Shown: in pieces, positions 34,281 to 46,589 of the stretch
Numbering within the stretch: the first letter of the stretch is position 1
How the letters are laid out: each line of letters starts with the position of its first letter
DNA from: Pycnopodia helianthoides
Taxonomy: Eukaryota; Echinodermata; Asteroidea; Forcipulatida; Asteriidae
NCBI GenBank assembly: GCA_032158295.1
Contig: CM063247.1
Location: 9,366,675-9,430,674, forward strand
Reading direction: 5' to 3'
DNA length: 64,000 nucleotides
Notes under the pieces: generated by a model
Database searches by the model: none
Seen by the model: only the letters and a program-made list of their open reading frames with translations
What the model was told of the DNA's origin: nothing
Program-made: the position numbers and the translations under genes

Positions 34281-37200
34281 ATGTCTTCTGAATCTGTCGT
34301 CCTGCCGGCCATTCCTCGCATCCCCGTCCAGCTCAAGGGCAAAGACTTCCTCTGTTCCTCCCACTTCCGCATCGGCAATGACCGCCGCCTGTCACGCAGC
34401 GCCCTGAAGCGCAGCACCTTCACCAAGGACTACGTGGTGCACAACCACTACGGGAGAGAAGCCGCTTCAGACCCGCCAGCCCCTGCCGAGGTGATGCACC
34501 GAGACCCGTACCAGGTCGGCCAGAACGCAACCGAGTCCAACGTCTCATTCACCGGTACCACCCTCCCCAAGGTGTCGATGTGTCTCAAACTCAACAAGAC
34601 CAACTTCAAGATGGACGCAGACGAGAGGGTGGACTCCTTCCACACGACCCACGCCAGCCACTACTACCCCAAGCCACTGAGTAGGAGCTTCCCGCTGGAT
34701 AACGCCATGAAGAGCTACGTTCCCCAAGGAGATAAAGACAAGGAGAAGATGCCGATGTCTGACTACAGAGATAACTTTCTTGGCCATGACACCAAGGTGT
34801 TCAAGGTGTTAAAGGCACCTTGCATGCATGACGGTAAGCACTGACAAGAATTCTGGGACATCATCTGAATTAAGTTAACTAAAAACATTGGATGTACTTG
34901 CGATGATTCACTTCTATCAACAAGAGATTATCACGTGGTTGTTTCCCGTAACCTAGTTTACTTCTCACTTTCTACACATTGTAAAGCCTCAAATCCTACT
35001 ACAAAAAAGTGACGTTTATTGTTTATGCTCTCATCAAGCTATAAACATCTTGCTTTCACTCCATATTCAAATCTACTTTTGAAACAAATTCTTCAAAGCA
35101 ATTAAGATTAATTCATTAGATGATGGATGCTGGTCGTTTTTTGTTATATGTACAATGTATTTAACAAAAAACTACTTTTTTTAAAACGATGTTCGGTAGC
35201 CAAATTGCTATAACTATTTTCTTTAGGTCCATTATTCAATTTATTTGGGTGATATTCTTACAGGAGGCCAAAGTACAATCCGAGGCGAGGACAGAACCCA
35301 CACCCAGTTTGCCACATCCACGGAGGAGCAGTTTCCGGGCAGATATTTACCCTACGTTGCAGTCAAACCAGACGTAAGAATGAACTACTTATACACAGAA
35401 CTAGAAAACCTAGTCTACATGTTTTTATCCATTTCACTTCGTAACAGGGCTCGACAAAGCACTGAGATTCGTCTTAAGATGAGTTGTCAATTACTACCAA
35501 AGTGATCTGTATTGTGACATCACACTCTGCCTATATTTAGATCGACTGGCTGTTAAAGGCAGTGGACACTTTTGAAAATTCTCAAGAAATACATAACCAT
35601 AAAAACTTACTCGGTGAGCAGCACCTGAGAGCTGCTAATTGTATAAAACATTGTGAGAAGGAACTCCCTCTGAAGAAATGTACTTTTTGAGAAAGAGGTG
35701 ATTTCTTACTAAAATATTTGAGTCTGAGATAGGAATGAGGAGTGAAGCTTTTTTGAGACATTTGAAAGCACACAATTCTATGCCACAAAAGTGTTTTTTC
35801 TTTCATTATTTTCTTGCAACTTTGATGTCCAGTTGAGCCCAATTTTTTACAGGTTTTGTTATTTTATGCATGTTGATGGTATACACTAAGTGAGGATACT
35901 AGTCTTAGACATTTGCACAAAAGTATATCCTGCCTTTAAGATCAATTTAAGCTCTTCGTGAATTTGAACCCAGATTTTTCAAAATATACACAATACATTT
36001 TACAGATCTAAAACAGTTCATCCTAACCATGCTTTCTGAATGCACATTTCATAATGAAAGGCCTTCTTCAAACTCCTGGGATAAATAGAGACGAGTAGTT
36101 TTGCCATTTTCTCATAAATAAAGGAACTTTAGTAACTGGATGTAACATGAACTGGTTCTGTGTATCTCAAGTTGAACTTTCAGTACTTTTGTAAAACTGC
36201 ATATCAAGAACTGAGCATCATACTTGTTTGAGGTTGTGATGGGAATGTGTTGAATCAAAGAGAGTAAATCATCTAGAATTTGCCTCCAACACACGCTTGA
36301 AGCATGTGAACAACATCGGTAAATGTCAAAGAGCACTTATCCCCATCATATAACATAAAATAGAAACCTGTGAAAGTTTAAGCCTGAGAAAGTCATATGA
36401 GTCACAAGAAAATAGTGGGAGAAAAAAAACCTTATTTGTTTTCACTGTTTTGAAACATTGGGATTTTGATTCACGAGATAAAAACTAATGTTTTTCCTAA
36501 TTTCTATTAAAAAAAACAATAGCTTAAAAAAAATATATATATGTACAGTGGAAAGTTTTACACCATTACCATCTTTATACCATGTAAGTTATGTGCAAAA
36601 CTGCAACAAAATATTATCAATGTTTGGCATATCCTTTAAAAACTGCCAGATTAAACAATTTTACAGGCAAACTCTAAAAATAACAACAAAGTTAAAGTAT
36701 TTTGACTTTCTACTCTCCCCAAAACAGCTTCTTGGCTCTAACATCCCAAAAGGCGACCAGGAGAAGTTGGTTCACAAAGAGACCACCCAGGTCATGTCCT
36801 ACCCCAAACCCGGCAGCGCCAACTACCGCGTTTACAGGCGGGACAATGCCCTGACCAGGCTGGGGGACACCAACTACAAGGTGGGGCACGCTAAGAAGTA
36901 CGACAAGTTTGAAACGACGGCCGCGCATTCCTTCCAGTTGGACAAAATGCCAGGTTTGAAAATGATAAAAACTTCTTATTTACGTATTCAAGTCTAACAA
37001 ATAGCACGATCAAGACAAACCCTTGTCAAAACTACTGTTTGCAATGAAAATTATCCGCCACCTACATTCTGTTCCAAACTGCTCAGCTATTATACTCCAC
37101 CATTGTTTTATAAGGCATTAAAACAGGAGAAAGAAAAAATGCTGAGAAGTTTTACACCAGTTTACCAGTCCTTCTCGTTTGGTAAAAATGCCATGTGTGA

Positions 37201-40200
37201 TAACATTTAGTCTCATTCATAATCTTTTATTTCCTTTAACAAATCTAAACAGATTTTATGATGAACCACATCAAAACTCTCTTTTTTTAGCTACCACATT
37301 TCACAAAAAGTATTTCACGTCAAAGGCACTTCACAGAGGCAACAGAGTAGAGGCAATTGCCTCCATGTGCCTTGGTCATTGCCTTGGTGCCCCTTGAAAT
37401 GTTCCAGTAGAAGGGTAAAAGCAGAATATCAGTTTCGATTAAAGAGGTTCTCCAAGGTCAAATCCAGTTTTGGATTCTGACAAAAATTGCACTTGAAATC
37501 TATCAAACATGGTGGCATTTTACACCATTTTAACGTGAGGTTAGAGACTTGTAATTTTTTTCCGACATTTTCATAAGGACTCTATTTATTGGAAAATGAG
37601 AATCACAAAACTGAATTCGACCTGGGGCTTGGAGTCCCTCTTTAAGAAGTTGTATGACTGCTTCTTTGTATTTTAAAATAGAATTGTATACATCTTTTCT
37701 TCCTTGCAGAGCCAACACAGATTGTCTCATATGACAGCAATGCCAGTAGTTTTCCTGAGGGGGATCGTAACCCAGAGAGAGTGAAGAGTCGAGTAACTAC
37801 CACCAACTACACATCCTACCACAAAAAGGTCAGCTTTTATAAAATCAAACATGATATTTGTGTCGCGTCGTGTATGGCCAAGTGATCTTGTGCATTGAAA
37901 TCAATTTCTGATGGCTTTGACTTTGATTCAAATACTTTGTCTTCAAGTTCAAATGAAAAACTGTTTCTTTTTTCTCTATAAAAACAGCCCCCTGGCGGTT
38001 TCCACAACGACATCATATCCGGGGCAAACAAACTCACCTCCAGTAGGGTCACCTTTGGCGTACCCAGCCAGAACTCGGCGTATTACTCCACGACACAGAC
38101 CGATGCCTACCCAGCAGTCAGCGTACCCGTAGAGCGAGTCGCCGGTCATCAGAAAAGCAAAGTACCTCTGGACTACTATGGGACGGGTAAGAACAACAGT
38201 AGTGGTCGCGAAATTTGATCAACTAATGCAACCGTGCAAAATGGGTATTGCTTTGGTCTTGATGATGAAGCCACCAATGGGCGTCATTTGCTGATTGTTT
38301 ACAAACTCTCTATATAAACATGGGTAAAGAACTGTTGTAGAGTAGTTGGTCTCGGTCTCGATCCCCTCAGTCTAGACTCTGTTTTTATGATTCTGCTTAC
38401 CGCCGAATTCTGCGCTTGCGATCATCATTCCCCGCTTACGGTGCAAGCGCCGAATTTCTGCGATAGCTGTGTAAGCGAAGAATTCCTGGTAACGTGGAGT
38501 ACGCACGGGCACAAGCAAACATTCCCTGATTACCCTGCTAACCCAAGGTCTCTCCTTGGTCAAGATGATGCTGTTCCCTGAACCTCGAGACAATTTTAAA
38601 AGACTTTATCACCAGTGATTATGTGAGACAGTTTTTTCTAGGTTTCCCTTGGTCTAGAGGATGAACCTCTTGGGTGATGATAAAATTATTGACAGATGCT
38701 CTGCATCAACAAACAGTTCGTAACTTAATCATTTGAATAATAAAGTGATAAACAGGGCCCAAAGCACAAAAAAAGCTTAGCACATCAAATGTATGCTTAC
38801 CAGAATAAGGTAACCTGCCAAAATACCATTCCATATGTACCATGTGACTGGTATCTTACTTACTTTTGCTTAGCAGAAAACAGTTAAGCAATATTTGCTG
38901 CTAAAGCAGCTCTTTGAAATCAACTGTCAGAAAATTGTAGTTTTTTTTAACATATATGCAATCTATAAATATATCAATTGACCTGACTTCCACTAGTTCT
39001 TGGCAGAATAAAAAGTATTTCTTTATTGGTTATTAAATTTGCTCCACAGGACAAGAGGTGAACACGTCAACAACGAAGGATAACTTTCCTTCTTGGGAGG
39101 AATTTCCAAAATACACAGTAAGCAAGGAGGCCCTAGCAAAGGTAAGACAGCGTTCTCTCTTAACAGTGGTCCGACGGCCAAATGCTAATTCAAACACATA
39201 AGGACCAGTCAAACTTCATTTAAAGTAGTCCGGCTGGCTAGTACAGTTTTGAAAAGCATCCCTACTGAATATAAAGTGAAAAAGCTGTGGACTAGTGAAA
39301 TGGCAAACTCACTGATCCTGCTGGCTAGTCATTAAACAAGTTAAGGGCCAACCCTGTAAGACACTTGGACTTTCTTATGCTGTGAACAAGCCTTAAAACA
39401 TAAGATGCCCATAGCAACACCCTTAGTAACAGCCATAGCCACGGCCACAAGTAAACCATTTGCGAGTTAAACTTGAGCAATGTCTGGCACAATGACTTCA
39501 CAAGTTACTGGTTAAATTTGAATACCTCAGACTGTAGAGACAGTTGCTATGTCACATGATTCGGGCAAGCTTTTGTGTTGTCTCTCACATAAGTAAGAGA
39601 CAATGAACACCCATACTCAATTCTGAATGAATGTGCATGGCACAATCGTACCAGAGTTTGCCCATCTGGAGGTTGCTATACAAAAGCTTGCCTGGAACCA
39701 CGTAACATAGGCTAGCAACTGTTGATATAGTCTGAGGGATTCAAATTTAAGTGGTAACTTGTGTCTGAGCAAGTCAATGTACCAGACACTATTCAAATCG
39801 CAAACAGCTTTTTGAAACAAGGCCTTACCTTTCCACTTCCAGCAGCTGGAACCATCACAAACAACTTCTAAAATTATGAACAAAAGAGCACATTTAAGGT
39901 TTTGTAAATTGTACACTTAGTTAAACATGTGACATAGTTGATGTTTTAGAGATAACAAAGAAAAAACGATTGATGCTTTTGGAAGAGTAATCAGTAAACA
40001 TACTGGGGTCGATTTCACAAAACTCTTCCTAACTCTTGACTAGTCCTAGGCAATGCTAAGAGATAGGACTAGTCCTAAGTTAGGACCAAAGTTAGGACCA
40101 GTACTTAGGACTAGTCCTATCTCTTAGCATTGCCTAGGAATAGTTAGGAAGAGTTTTGTGAAATCAACCCCTGTACACACAAAAACTGTGAAAATTTAAC

Positions 40201-40450
40201 ATCTCAGAGATTACACTGAACAAAGTTTGATGTTTTGTCGTTTTTTGTGCACATTCACAAGTTCTTTATTCTTATGCAAATTTTTTTCCCCCAGCTTCGG
40301 ACTTCTAACATCACACCTCCCCTCCATGGTAACCGTGAATTCAGCACCACCCATCTCTCTTCTTACACTACCAAGAAAGTGAACAGATATCAGTATGACA
40401 GTGGTAAACTACAACGAAGCTCTGTCCCACTTGGTACCATGACGATATGA
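34281..40450 (+). CDS. SAXO5/TEX45-like stabilizer of axonemal microtubules, 7 exons
   Basis: Probable ciliary or sperm-flagellar microtubule-associated protein. Coding exons 34281-34833, 35264-35373, 36728-36953, 37710-37828, 37988-38186, 39050-39141, 40295-40450 join in frame to 1455 nt, 484 residues. It has no signal peptide, transmembrane segment or enzymatic motif. It is rich in Ser/Thr/Tyr with recurrent short units of the type SNxxxGD..K, TTxxxxY/F and SxxHY (GSNIPKGDQEK, TTHASHYYPK, TTNYTSYHKK, LRTSNITPPLHG, STTHLSSY), ending SSVPLG. N-terminal SSHFRIGNDRRLSRSALKRST and the C-terminal LRTSN and VPLG motifs resemble vertebrate TEX45 (C19orf45, SAXO5), whose relatives bind doublet microtubules. 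A polypyrimidine tract and CAG at 34164 imply that the 5'UTR is spliced; a strong donor at 29834 (AAAG|GTAAGT) is one possible partner. ATTAAA at 40493 is a possible poly(A) signal. Exon 1 is clearly more GC-rich than the flanks. Family assignment is by memory. Confidence 0.8.
35553..35939 (+). mobile_element. Family A element, diverged, in SAXO5-like intron 2
   Basis: Starts TTAAAGGCAGTGGACAC and ends CCTGCCTTTAA. The interior keeps TTTCATTATTTTCTTGCAAC and TTGAGCCCAA, the block shared with families A and B. A further fragment is at about 36340-36520. Confidence 0.65.
37320..37403 (+). repeat. CAGAGGCAA-type dispersed repeat
   Basis: ACTTCACAGAGGCAACAGAG with GCCTTGGTCATTGCCTTGGT, the same family as at 16250, inside SAXO5-like intron 3. 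Confidence 0.55.
38754..38921 (+). mobile_element. Family C element in SAXO5-like intron 5
   Basis: CAGGGCCCAAAGCACAAAAA, TTACCAGAATAAGGTAACC, TGCTTAGCAGAAAACAGTTA and AAAGCAGCTCTTTGAAATC. It lacks an ORF. Confidence 0.65.
40005..40171. mobile_element. Near-perfect palindromic MITE (GGGGTCGATTTCACAAAAC)
   Basis: The left arm GGGGTCGATTTCACAAAAC to GGACTAGTCCTAAG is almost exactly inverted to the right arm ending GTTTTGTGAAATCAACCCC. The 167 bp contain four ACTAGTCCTA words and almost no spacer, so it would fold into a long hairpin. It lies in SAXO5-like intron 6, 120 bp before the last exon. Confidence 0.8.
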
Positions 40451-41393
40451 GGAGGCCAAGATAGTCGTATTATAAAAAATGATATATTTTCTATTAAATT
40501 ATGACTACAGGCTCCCAATTATTTCTATTCAAAATAGTACTGTATTCATTTTGTGTGCAACCACTTTCTCACTTATGAATCATGGCATTTTACACTGTAA
40601 ATAGTTTTTCACAGAACCTTGTTGCTTTTACATGTCTCAAAATTTATTACCAAAAATGCTCAGACGTAAGTCCTGTTGTATATTTCTGTAGTTTTAAACT
40701 GAAATACAAACATATACAAATAGTCTATGATCTTTATGATCTTCATTTAAACACAACCACGATGATTTCAACCTGGAAAATTGGATGTCATTGCTTAAAC
40801 TTACTTAGGGTCATAGATTGGTGTTTGTCACTGTAAAGCTAACTTGTAAGCTAAATCATAAAGAAAGATACAATAAAAGTCATATGTGAAAGTTTCAGCT
40901 GAATAAATTGTCTACTTGTTGAGAACACAGCAAAAAACTGTTTTGGTATTTTCACAAGATCATTAAATCCATCCACGTTTAGCGAGGTGACAGCGGGTAC
41001 CAACTGCATTTCTGGCCGCAGCATTTGCAAACGGACACCAACCCTCAGAAATCTGAGAAACGATTCATGCATGAATCAGACTCAAATGCTTTTGGGTGAA
41101 AAATCATCCAAACCATTACTTCGAAGGGAATCCTTTTTCAAAATAGTTTATACTATCAACAGCTGCAGTGCTTCTTACCGAGTAAGTTTTTATGGTCATT
41201 CATTTTTGGAATATTTACCAAACTATGACTCTACCTTTAAATGTGAAAAAGGAAATAAGTAGCAGAAAATTACACCCTTTTTAATACTTGTGTTACAAAG
41301 GAACTCTTGCTCGTGTGACTGCATGCTTCATTTTACTTTTAAGTATTCTAAAATTTGCATACACAGTTAGTGCAGAAATTCAGTGCTAATACC

Positions 41394-41640
41394 GGGGCCA
41401 ATTTTATTGAACTGCTAAGCCGTAAGAATATATTGCGTATTTCACAAGTTTGGCAAGACAGGTAGGCAGCCAGCTTGGGAGTTCACCATGGGCTTGCATC
41501 ATTCATTTGCTTACAGTAAGCACCGGAAGGTTCGCTCCTTTTCCTGCACTTACCGTTAGCAGTGCTATGGAATGGAAAATCGCACAGTAAGCACAAAATC
41601 AGCCATTAACTTTAAGCAGCTCTATGAAATTGGCCCCAGG
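41394..41640. mobile_element. Family C-related element
   Basis: Begins GGGGCCAATTTTATTGAACT and ends AGCAGCTCTATGAAATTGGC, inverted ends. The interior differs from the main family C body. Confidence 0.55.
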
Positions 41641-42568
41641 GCCTGTTACTTCACAGAGGCAACAGAGGCAATTGCCCCAATGCCCCTGGCCACTGCCTTG
41701 TTCCATTACAAGTTAAAATTTCCGCCATAGAGGTTTCCCTTTATTATAAAGAAAAAACTACCTTGCCTTTTTTTCAAAAGCGAAGTATTAGACCCATAAT
41801 CATGTCAGCTGATAAGCAGTCATTTGAGGCCATTGCTGTCATTACGCTTTGTTATGAAATAGGGTCCCAAAGCACCGAAGTAAAATGTTGTGGATTTCAC
41901 TTGTATGAACAAAGTGGAGCAATCTATTGCATTCAGCAGGTAGCATAATGTCAAGGATAATTACAATGTACAAAGGATCTTAAAATATAGCACTGTGTGT
42001 AATAAATAACAGTGTAAATACACTTACCTGGGCGTGCCAAATCTCTGTTCTATACACATGTTCAGGTTAAGCAAATGCCCCCCCCTTACTTTATTTGCCC
42101 CCCCCCTTCCCCCCTCAATTTGTACCCAGAAGCAGAAATTGAATTTAACCCCAAACCACAAAACTTTAGCACCCCTGTTGATACAATTATGTTCACTTCA
42201 CCAGCTCAAGATAACGCTGGTGTAAGTTCTTCATGGTGGTAATAAGTCAACGCTTTATTAGCAGTACAAAATTACATTAAAGATCAACGTGTTCAATCCC
42301 AATTTCGTTTTGCCTTATAAAAAATGAAATTATGTTCTGTTGTCCAAATATATTACCAAGCTGTTAAAGATACCCAAAACAGACTTAGTTTCCAATATTG
42401 CCAGTGGAGTCTTTCTCCATGTTTGATGAAAAGGACTTTTTCAATTTTTCTAAGGGGTTGATTTCTTAGAGTTGTGAGCCTTTCTTTTTTTCAACTCGTC
42501 TGAATTTCATCTAGTAGTACAAGTAACTGTACCAGCTATGAAGCTACAGAAAATACAGAGTATCGCCG

Positions 42569-42956
42569 TTAAAGGTACATGTTGCCTTGGATCGGTCGAG
42601 TTGGTCTACAAAAAGCGTTTGTAACCGTTTGTTATAAAATGCATATGGTTAGAAAGATGTTCTAAAAGTAGAAAACAATAATCCACACAAATATGCCTCG
42701 AAATTGGGTGGTTTTCCTTTAACTTTGCGAACTAACACGGTCGGCCATTTTGTGGAGTCAAACATTTGACTCCATGAAATGGCCGACTGTGTTAGTTCAC
42801 GATGTAAAAGGGAAAACCACGCAATTTTGAGACAAATTTGTGTGGATCATTGTATTTTACTTTTAAAACATTCTTTCTAACCATATGCATTTCATAACAA
42901 ACGGTATATAAACACTTTTTATAGACCAACTCGGCCGATTCAAGGCAACGTGTAGG
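42569..42956. mobile_element. 388 bp foldback element starting TTAAAGG
   Basis: Left arm TTAAAGGTACATGTTGCCTT through GCATATGGTTAGAAAG. Right arm is its inverse, ending CGATTCAAGGCAACGTGTA. A perfect central stem, CATTTTGTGGAGTCAAA / TTTGACTCCATGAAATG, carries GCGAACTAACACGG outside it. No ORF. Confidence 0.8.
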
Positions 42957-43001
42957 GAAGGAGATGTGCAGTGTTGGGCCCTTAAGTAGGCATCTTAACA
43001 A

Positions 43002-43152
43002 GGGCCCAATTTCATAGAGCTGCTCAAGCACAAAAAGTAGCCAAGCACAACAAAATTATGCTTACCAGAATAAGGTTACCGACATACTATCATGTCCCAG
43101 AAAATTGTTAAGCAATGTTTTTTAGCTTAAGCAGCTCCATGAAATTGAAGGC
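43002..43152 (+). mobile_element. Family C element
   Basis: GGGCCCAATTTCATAGAGCT to AGCAGCTCCATGAAATTGAA, inverted termini of about 20 bp, 151 bp. Confidence 0.75.
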
Positions 43153-43681
43153 CTGATAAGGAGATGGTAAGGAGCTGTAAAGACATACCAGTAAGATGTG
43201 CTCAAATTGCTCTTAAGAGGATGAGGTAGTAGCAGCTTTACTACGTCTCTGGGCTGTTGATCGTGCCGCTGAATGCAGAACTTCTCTGCCCATGTGGCGT
43301 CTGATTCTAGGACTCTCGCAGGGAAGCATGATGTGAAGGTTGAGGGATTTTTTCAACAGGCTGCATGCATAATCTCTGTAATATCCATTCCCTGAAAAGG
43401 AGCTAATGAGGTGGTCACAGGCAGTATCCGTATTGGGGACTACAGCTACGGCTACGACTGTTGCTAAGGACGTGATGAGGTGTAAATCTAGCCGTAGCTG
43501 TAGCTGCCAATTCTGACATGGTCTTACTCTTTGTTTGGTGGGCTCGGTCTGGAACCTGAGTTGCCTTTGGTGTCTGGTTTTGAGTCTCAGATGACACTCA
43601 ATACTCAAAGTTGTTCAAATTGATGCCGTATTTCCCTCTAACATAGGCCCTTTTTGAAACTATGGCTTGGGCTCGAGATCT

Positions 43682-43876
43682 GGGCCCAATTTCATAGAGC
43701 TGCTTAAGCACTAAAAGTAGCTGAGCACAACAAAATTATGCTTACCAAAATAACGTTACCAGCCAAAATGCCATTTCGCATGCACAATCTGTGACTGGTT
43801 TCCTGCCTTTTTTTTTGCTTAGCAGAAAATTTTTAAGCAATATTTTCTGCTTAAGCAGCTCTATGAAATTGGGCCC
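43682..43876 (+). mobile_element. Family C element, best preserved
   Basis: Starts GGGCCCAATTTCATAGAGCT and ends AGCTCTATGAAATTGGGCCC, a perfect 20 bp terminal inverted repeat, about 195 bp, no ORF. The best copy for defining the consensus. Confidence 0.85.
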
Positions 43877-43947
43877 TGGTTTAGGCGCTGCAGCCTGTGA
43901 AGCCCCCGATACAAAGTACACACATTTTCAAAATAACTGACAGAGCC

Positions 43948-44070
43948 GGGGCCCAATATCATGGGTTGCTTACTAAAGAATTCTGCACTTATGGTCCATA
44001 AAAATTACATGCTTTACAGGGTGCCGTAAGTGTAGAATTCAGTGGTAAGCAAGGCCATGATATTGGGGCC
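43948..44070. mobile_element. Small palindromic MITE (GGGGCCCAATATCATG)
   Basis: GGGGCCCAATATCATGGGTT on the left and CATGATATTGGGGCC on the right, with inner arms AGAATTCTGCACTTA / AAGTGTAGAATTC. About 123 bp. Its ends echo family C but the body differs. Confidence 0.7.
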
Positions 44071-44539
44071 TGAAGCCTTCAGATCTTGCTATGTGTAAAC
44101 ATTAGTACCTGCTGTTGTACCAGCTCACCCAACAATGGGAAACTTGGAGCAATGCCTAAACAAAAAAAGTTACTGTGCTCCATATCAAAAGTATCATCTG
44201 TATGGTCTGCACAAAAACCATAGACTTTCCAATGAAAATCACTCAAACAGCCTTGAAGTTAAATTGGTTTCAACTGATATGTTTATTTACAATACTGTCT
44301 GGGAAATGTTCTTGTCAATTACTCAAAAAACAGCAACTAAATTTAAGTGAATGCACCAATCAAACAATGAAATCTAGCAGTTTTTTTCTGCTAACTAAAG
44401 TGTCGATTTGAAAGTTAACAGTTCTGAAAAAAAACTCTGATTATTGCCATATAAGACAAACAGTTACCTTGTGTGTAAATGGAAATAGCAATTCTACTTA
44501 TATTTAAGGACCTTGTAAGATGCAAAACATAGACAACAT

Positions 44540-44603
44540 AAATAAGACAATTTTGATGGAGTGTAACAACCATATTACACTCCCTCAAAATTGTCTTATT
44601 TTA
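44540..44603. repeat. Perfect-arm hairpin AATAAGACAATTTTGA
   Basis: AAATAAGACAATTTTGATGG AGTGTAA and its inverse, with one mismatch, separated by about nine bases. Resembles a MITE core or a small hairpin. Confidence 0.6.
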
Positions 44604-45612
44604 GTTTTAAAATGGAGTACTTATTGTGGAACTAGAACTGGGAGGAATGCAGTGTGTCTCTACCAGTGTCACTTTCATCCGCGTATGAAGCAAAATTCAG
44701 TCTTGGAAATGTCAACTTACCCACTGGGCCCATTTAACAGAAGCTTTGAACCACACATATGTGATGGGCAAACATGAAATTTCACTCTGCAAAAACAGAC
44801 CTGCTTTTAAGTGTCTCATACTGCATATTGCTTTTGACCAAAATCCCCCTGCTTATTTCTGCTTGGCAAATCAATTTGTTCAGCAAGTTTCTCTGCTTAG
44901 CAAGTTCAGAAAAGCCGGAGCTTTTTTTTCATGGAGTTGCTCAAGTGCAAAAATTAGCAAAGCACAAATCAATTATGCTTACCAGAAAAAAAAAATTACC
45001 AGCAAAAATATCATGTCAAATGTAGTGTTTGCAACTGGTTTACTGCTTATTTTTGTTTAGACTGAGCAAAAATAACAGAAAACTTTGTCTGATTTTAAAA
45101 GCAGCTCTATAACGGTCAATCCATAACAACCTGCCGTACCTGCATCTTGTATGGTCTCTTCACCAACAGAGAGCAAGCACAGAAGACAGTGTCCGACCTG
45201 AACATTCCCCCGATTCTATTCCGATGGTATTAAGAAACTCCTTTGCATGGTTAAAATAAAAAAAGGTATCAGAATAAAAGAATAATCTCTTAGAATGAAC
45301 CCTCTCCGTGAGGAAAATTGGGCACCGAACAGGCCTGGAATTACACAGAGGCCACGGAGGTCATGGCCTCTGTTGCTCTGGTCTTGACCTTGGTGCCCCT
45401 CCAAATGTTTCCCATACACTTTAAGAATTCCCAATGGAAGTGCCCTTTTGCAAAATGAATATGGCATTGCCCTCTCCAGGCCTGACCCGAGGGTGGTTGA
45501 TATAAATAAAATTGTATCATCCTAGTTTACATCTCTTTTAGACTTACATTGCTTTCCCCACATAAAACGTTTCAATTTCTTAACTTTACAGGGAGGGTAC
45601 AACACTTTTGTA

Positions 45613-45958
45613 TTAAAGGTAACATACAGGATTGGTAAGGATGAAAAAAACATAGTTTGTTTAATTTTAGTCTGAAAGCTTACTGATTATGAAGTTCATA
45701 CGAGAACCATGTTTTCTGTAAAATATTTCCCTCTGAAATGAAGTCATATTCGAGAAAACTTCCAAGAAAACCTTAAAAAATGCAATAGCTGATTTTGGTT
45801 GTTACAATGTACAACAAAAATTAAGGACTTGTGTTTACATGCTGAAATTGAGCATGGTTTTTTCACTATTTTCACTATGTATATGGTTGTTCACACCAAA
45901 CATGAACAATGTCTATGACTATTTTGTCAGCTCTACCAATCCTGTATAACACCTTTAA
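45613..45958 (-). mobile_element. Family A element downstream of NDUFA13
   Basis: TTAAAGGTAACATACAGGAT to ATCCTGTATAACACCTTTAA, 346 bp. The subtype with CCAATCCTGTATA ends also occurs at 1-390 and 58923. Confidence 0.75.
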
Positions 45959-46589
45959 ACATAGTGAACATAAACTAGATTCATTCATACAAAGCTCACT
46001 GTGTAAAACTGGTGTGCACAAATCTTTGTAGAAAATGTTTTTTGGAAGGATGGGATACACCATTTATCTTTAAAGCAACTGTCGTTCTCTGCCATCTATC
46101 ACACAATACACTGCATGTGATTAAAATCTGGAAAAGTCTGGTAAAATTGATTCCTTCATGACTTCTCAGCTGTAAATTCCTCAGGCTACAGACAGTGTTG
46201 CTGCACCCAATGTTTTGGGGCAGAGGCTACCTCCAGATTGGCAAAAGCCTTGTGTCTTTTCTCTGAGAAATTCAAAACTGAGCTTTTACTTGTGGCTGAG
46301 AAAGTCAGTTTACCAGTCATTCTCCAATTTTGAATTGTTCATGGCAGCTAAAAGAAAATGCTGTTCATTCTATCCTTTATGTTCAAAAGCAGCTTCCATT
46401 GAGATAATTTAACGTAAGTATATGTCCTAAAACCAGTGTTGTACCACCCCACCTCAAGTAAATCAAATCATTCCAGCTTCTAAAATCTTTCTCATGCCCT
46501 ATATTAGTCATTTTTCTCTTTGATAAACCTGACGCATTCCACTGCAAGACATATTAAGATGATGCTACGTAACTATAGCAACAACAACC

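Larger units (their letters stand above)
40451..46589. other. Convergent intergenic region, repeat-dominated
   Basis: Between the SAXO5-like 3' end and the NDUFA13 3' end. It contains family C (41394, 43002, 43682, 44930), a CAGAGGCAA repeat (41643, 45335), a 388 bp foldback (42569), small palindromes (43948, 44540) and a family A element (45613). One 131-codon minus-strand ORF at 43213-43608 is discussed as a finding; no other credible exon. Confidence 0.55.

Noticed and set aside
36488..36727. Extended upstream part of the SAXO5-like exon 3 open frame
   Set aside because: Intron sequence; a clear acceptor CCCCAAAACAG at 36727 and family A fragments upstream show that the frame is open by chance.
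42792..43031. 79-codon minus-strand ORF
   Set aside because: Entirely inside the 388 bp foldback element and a family C element.
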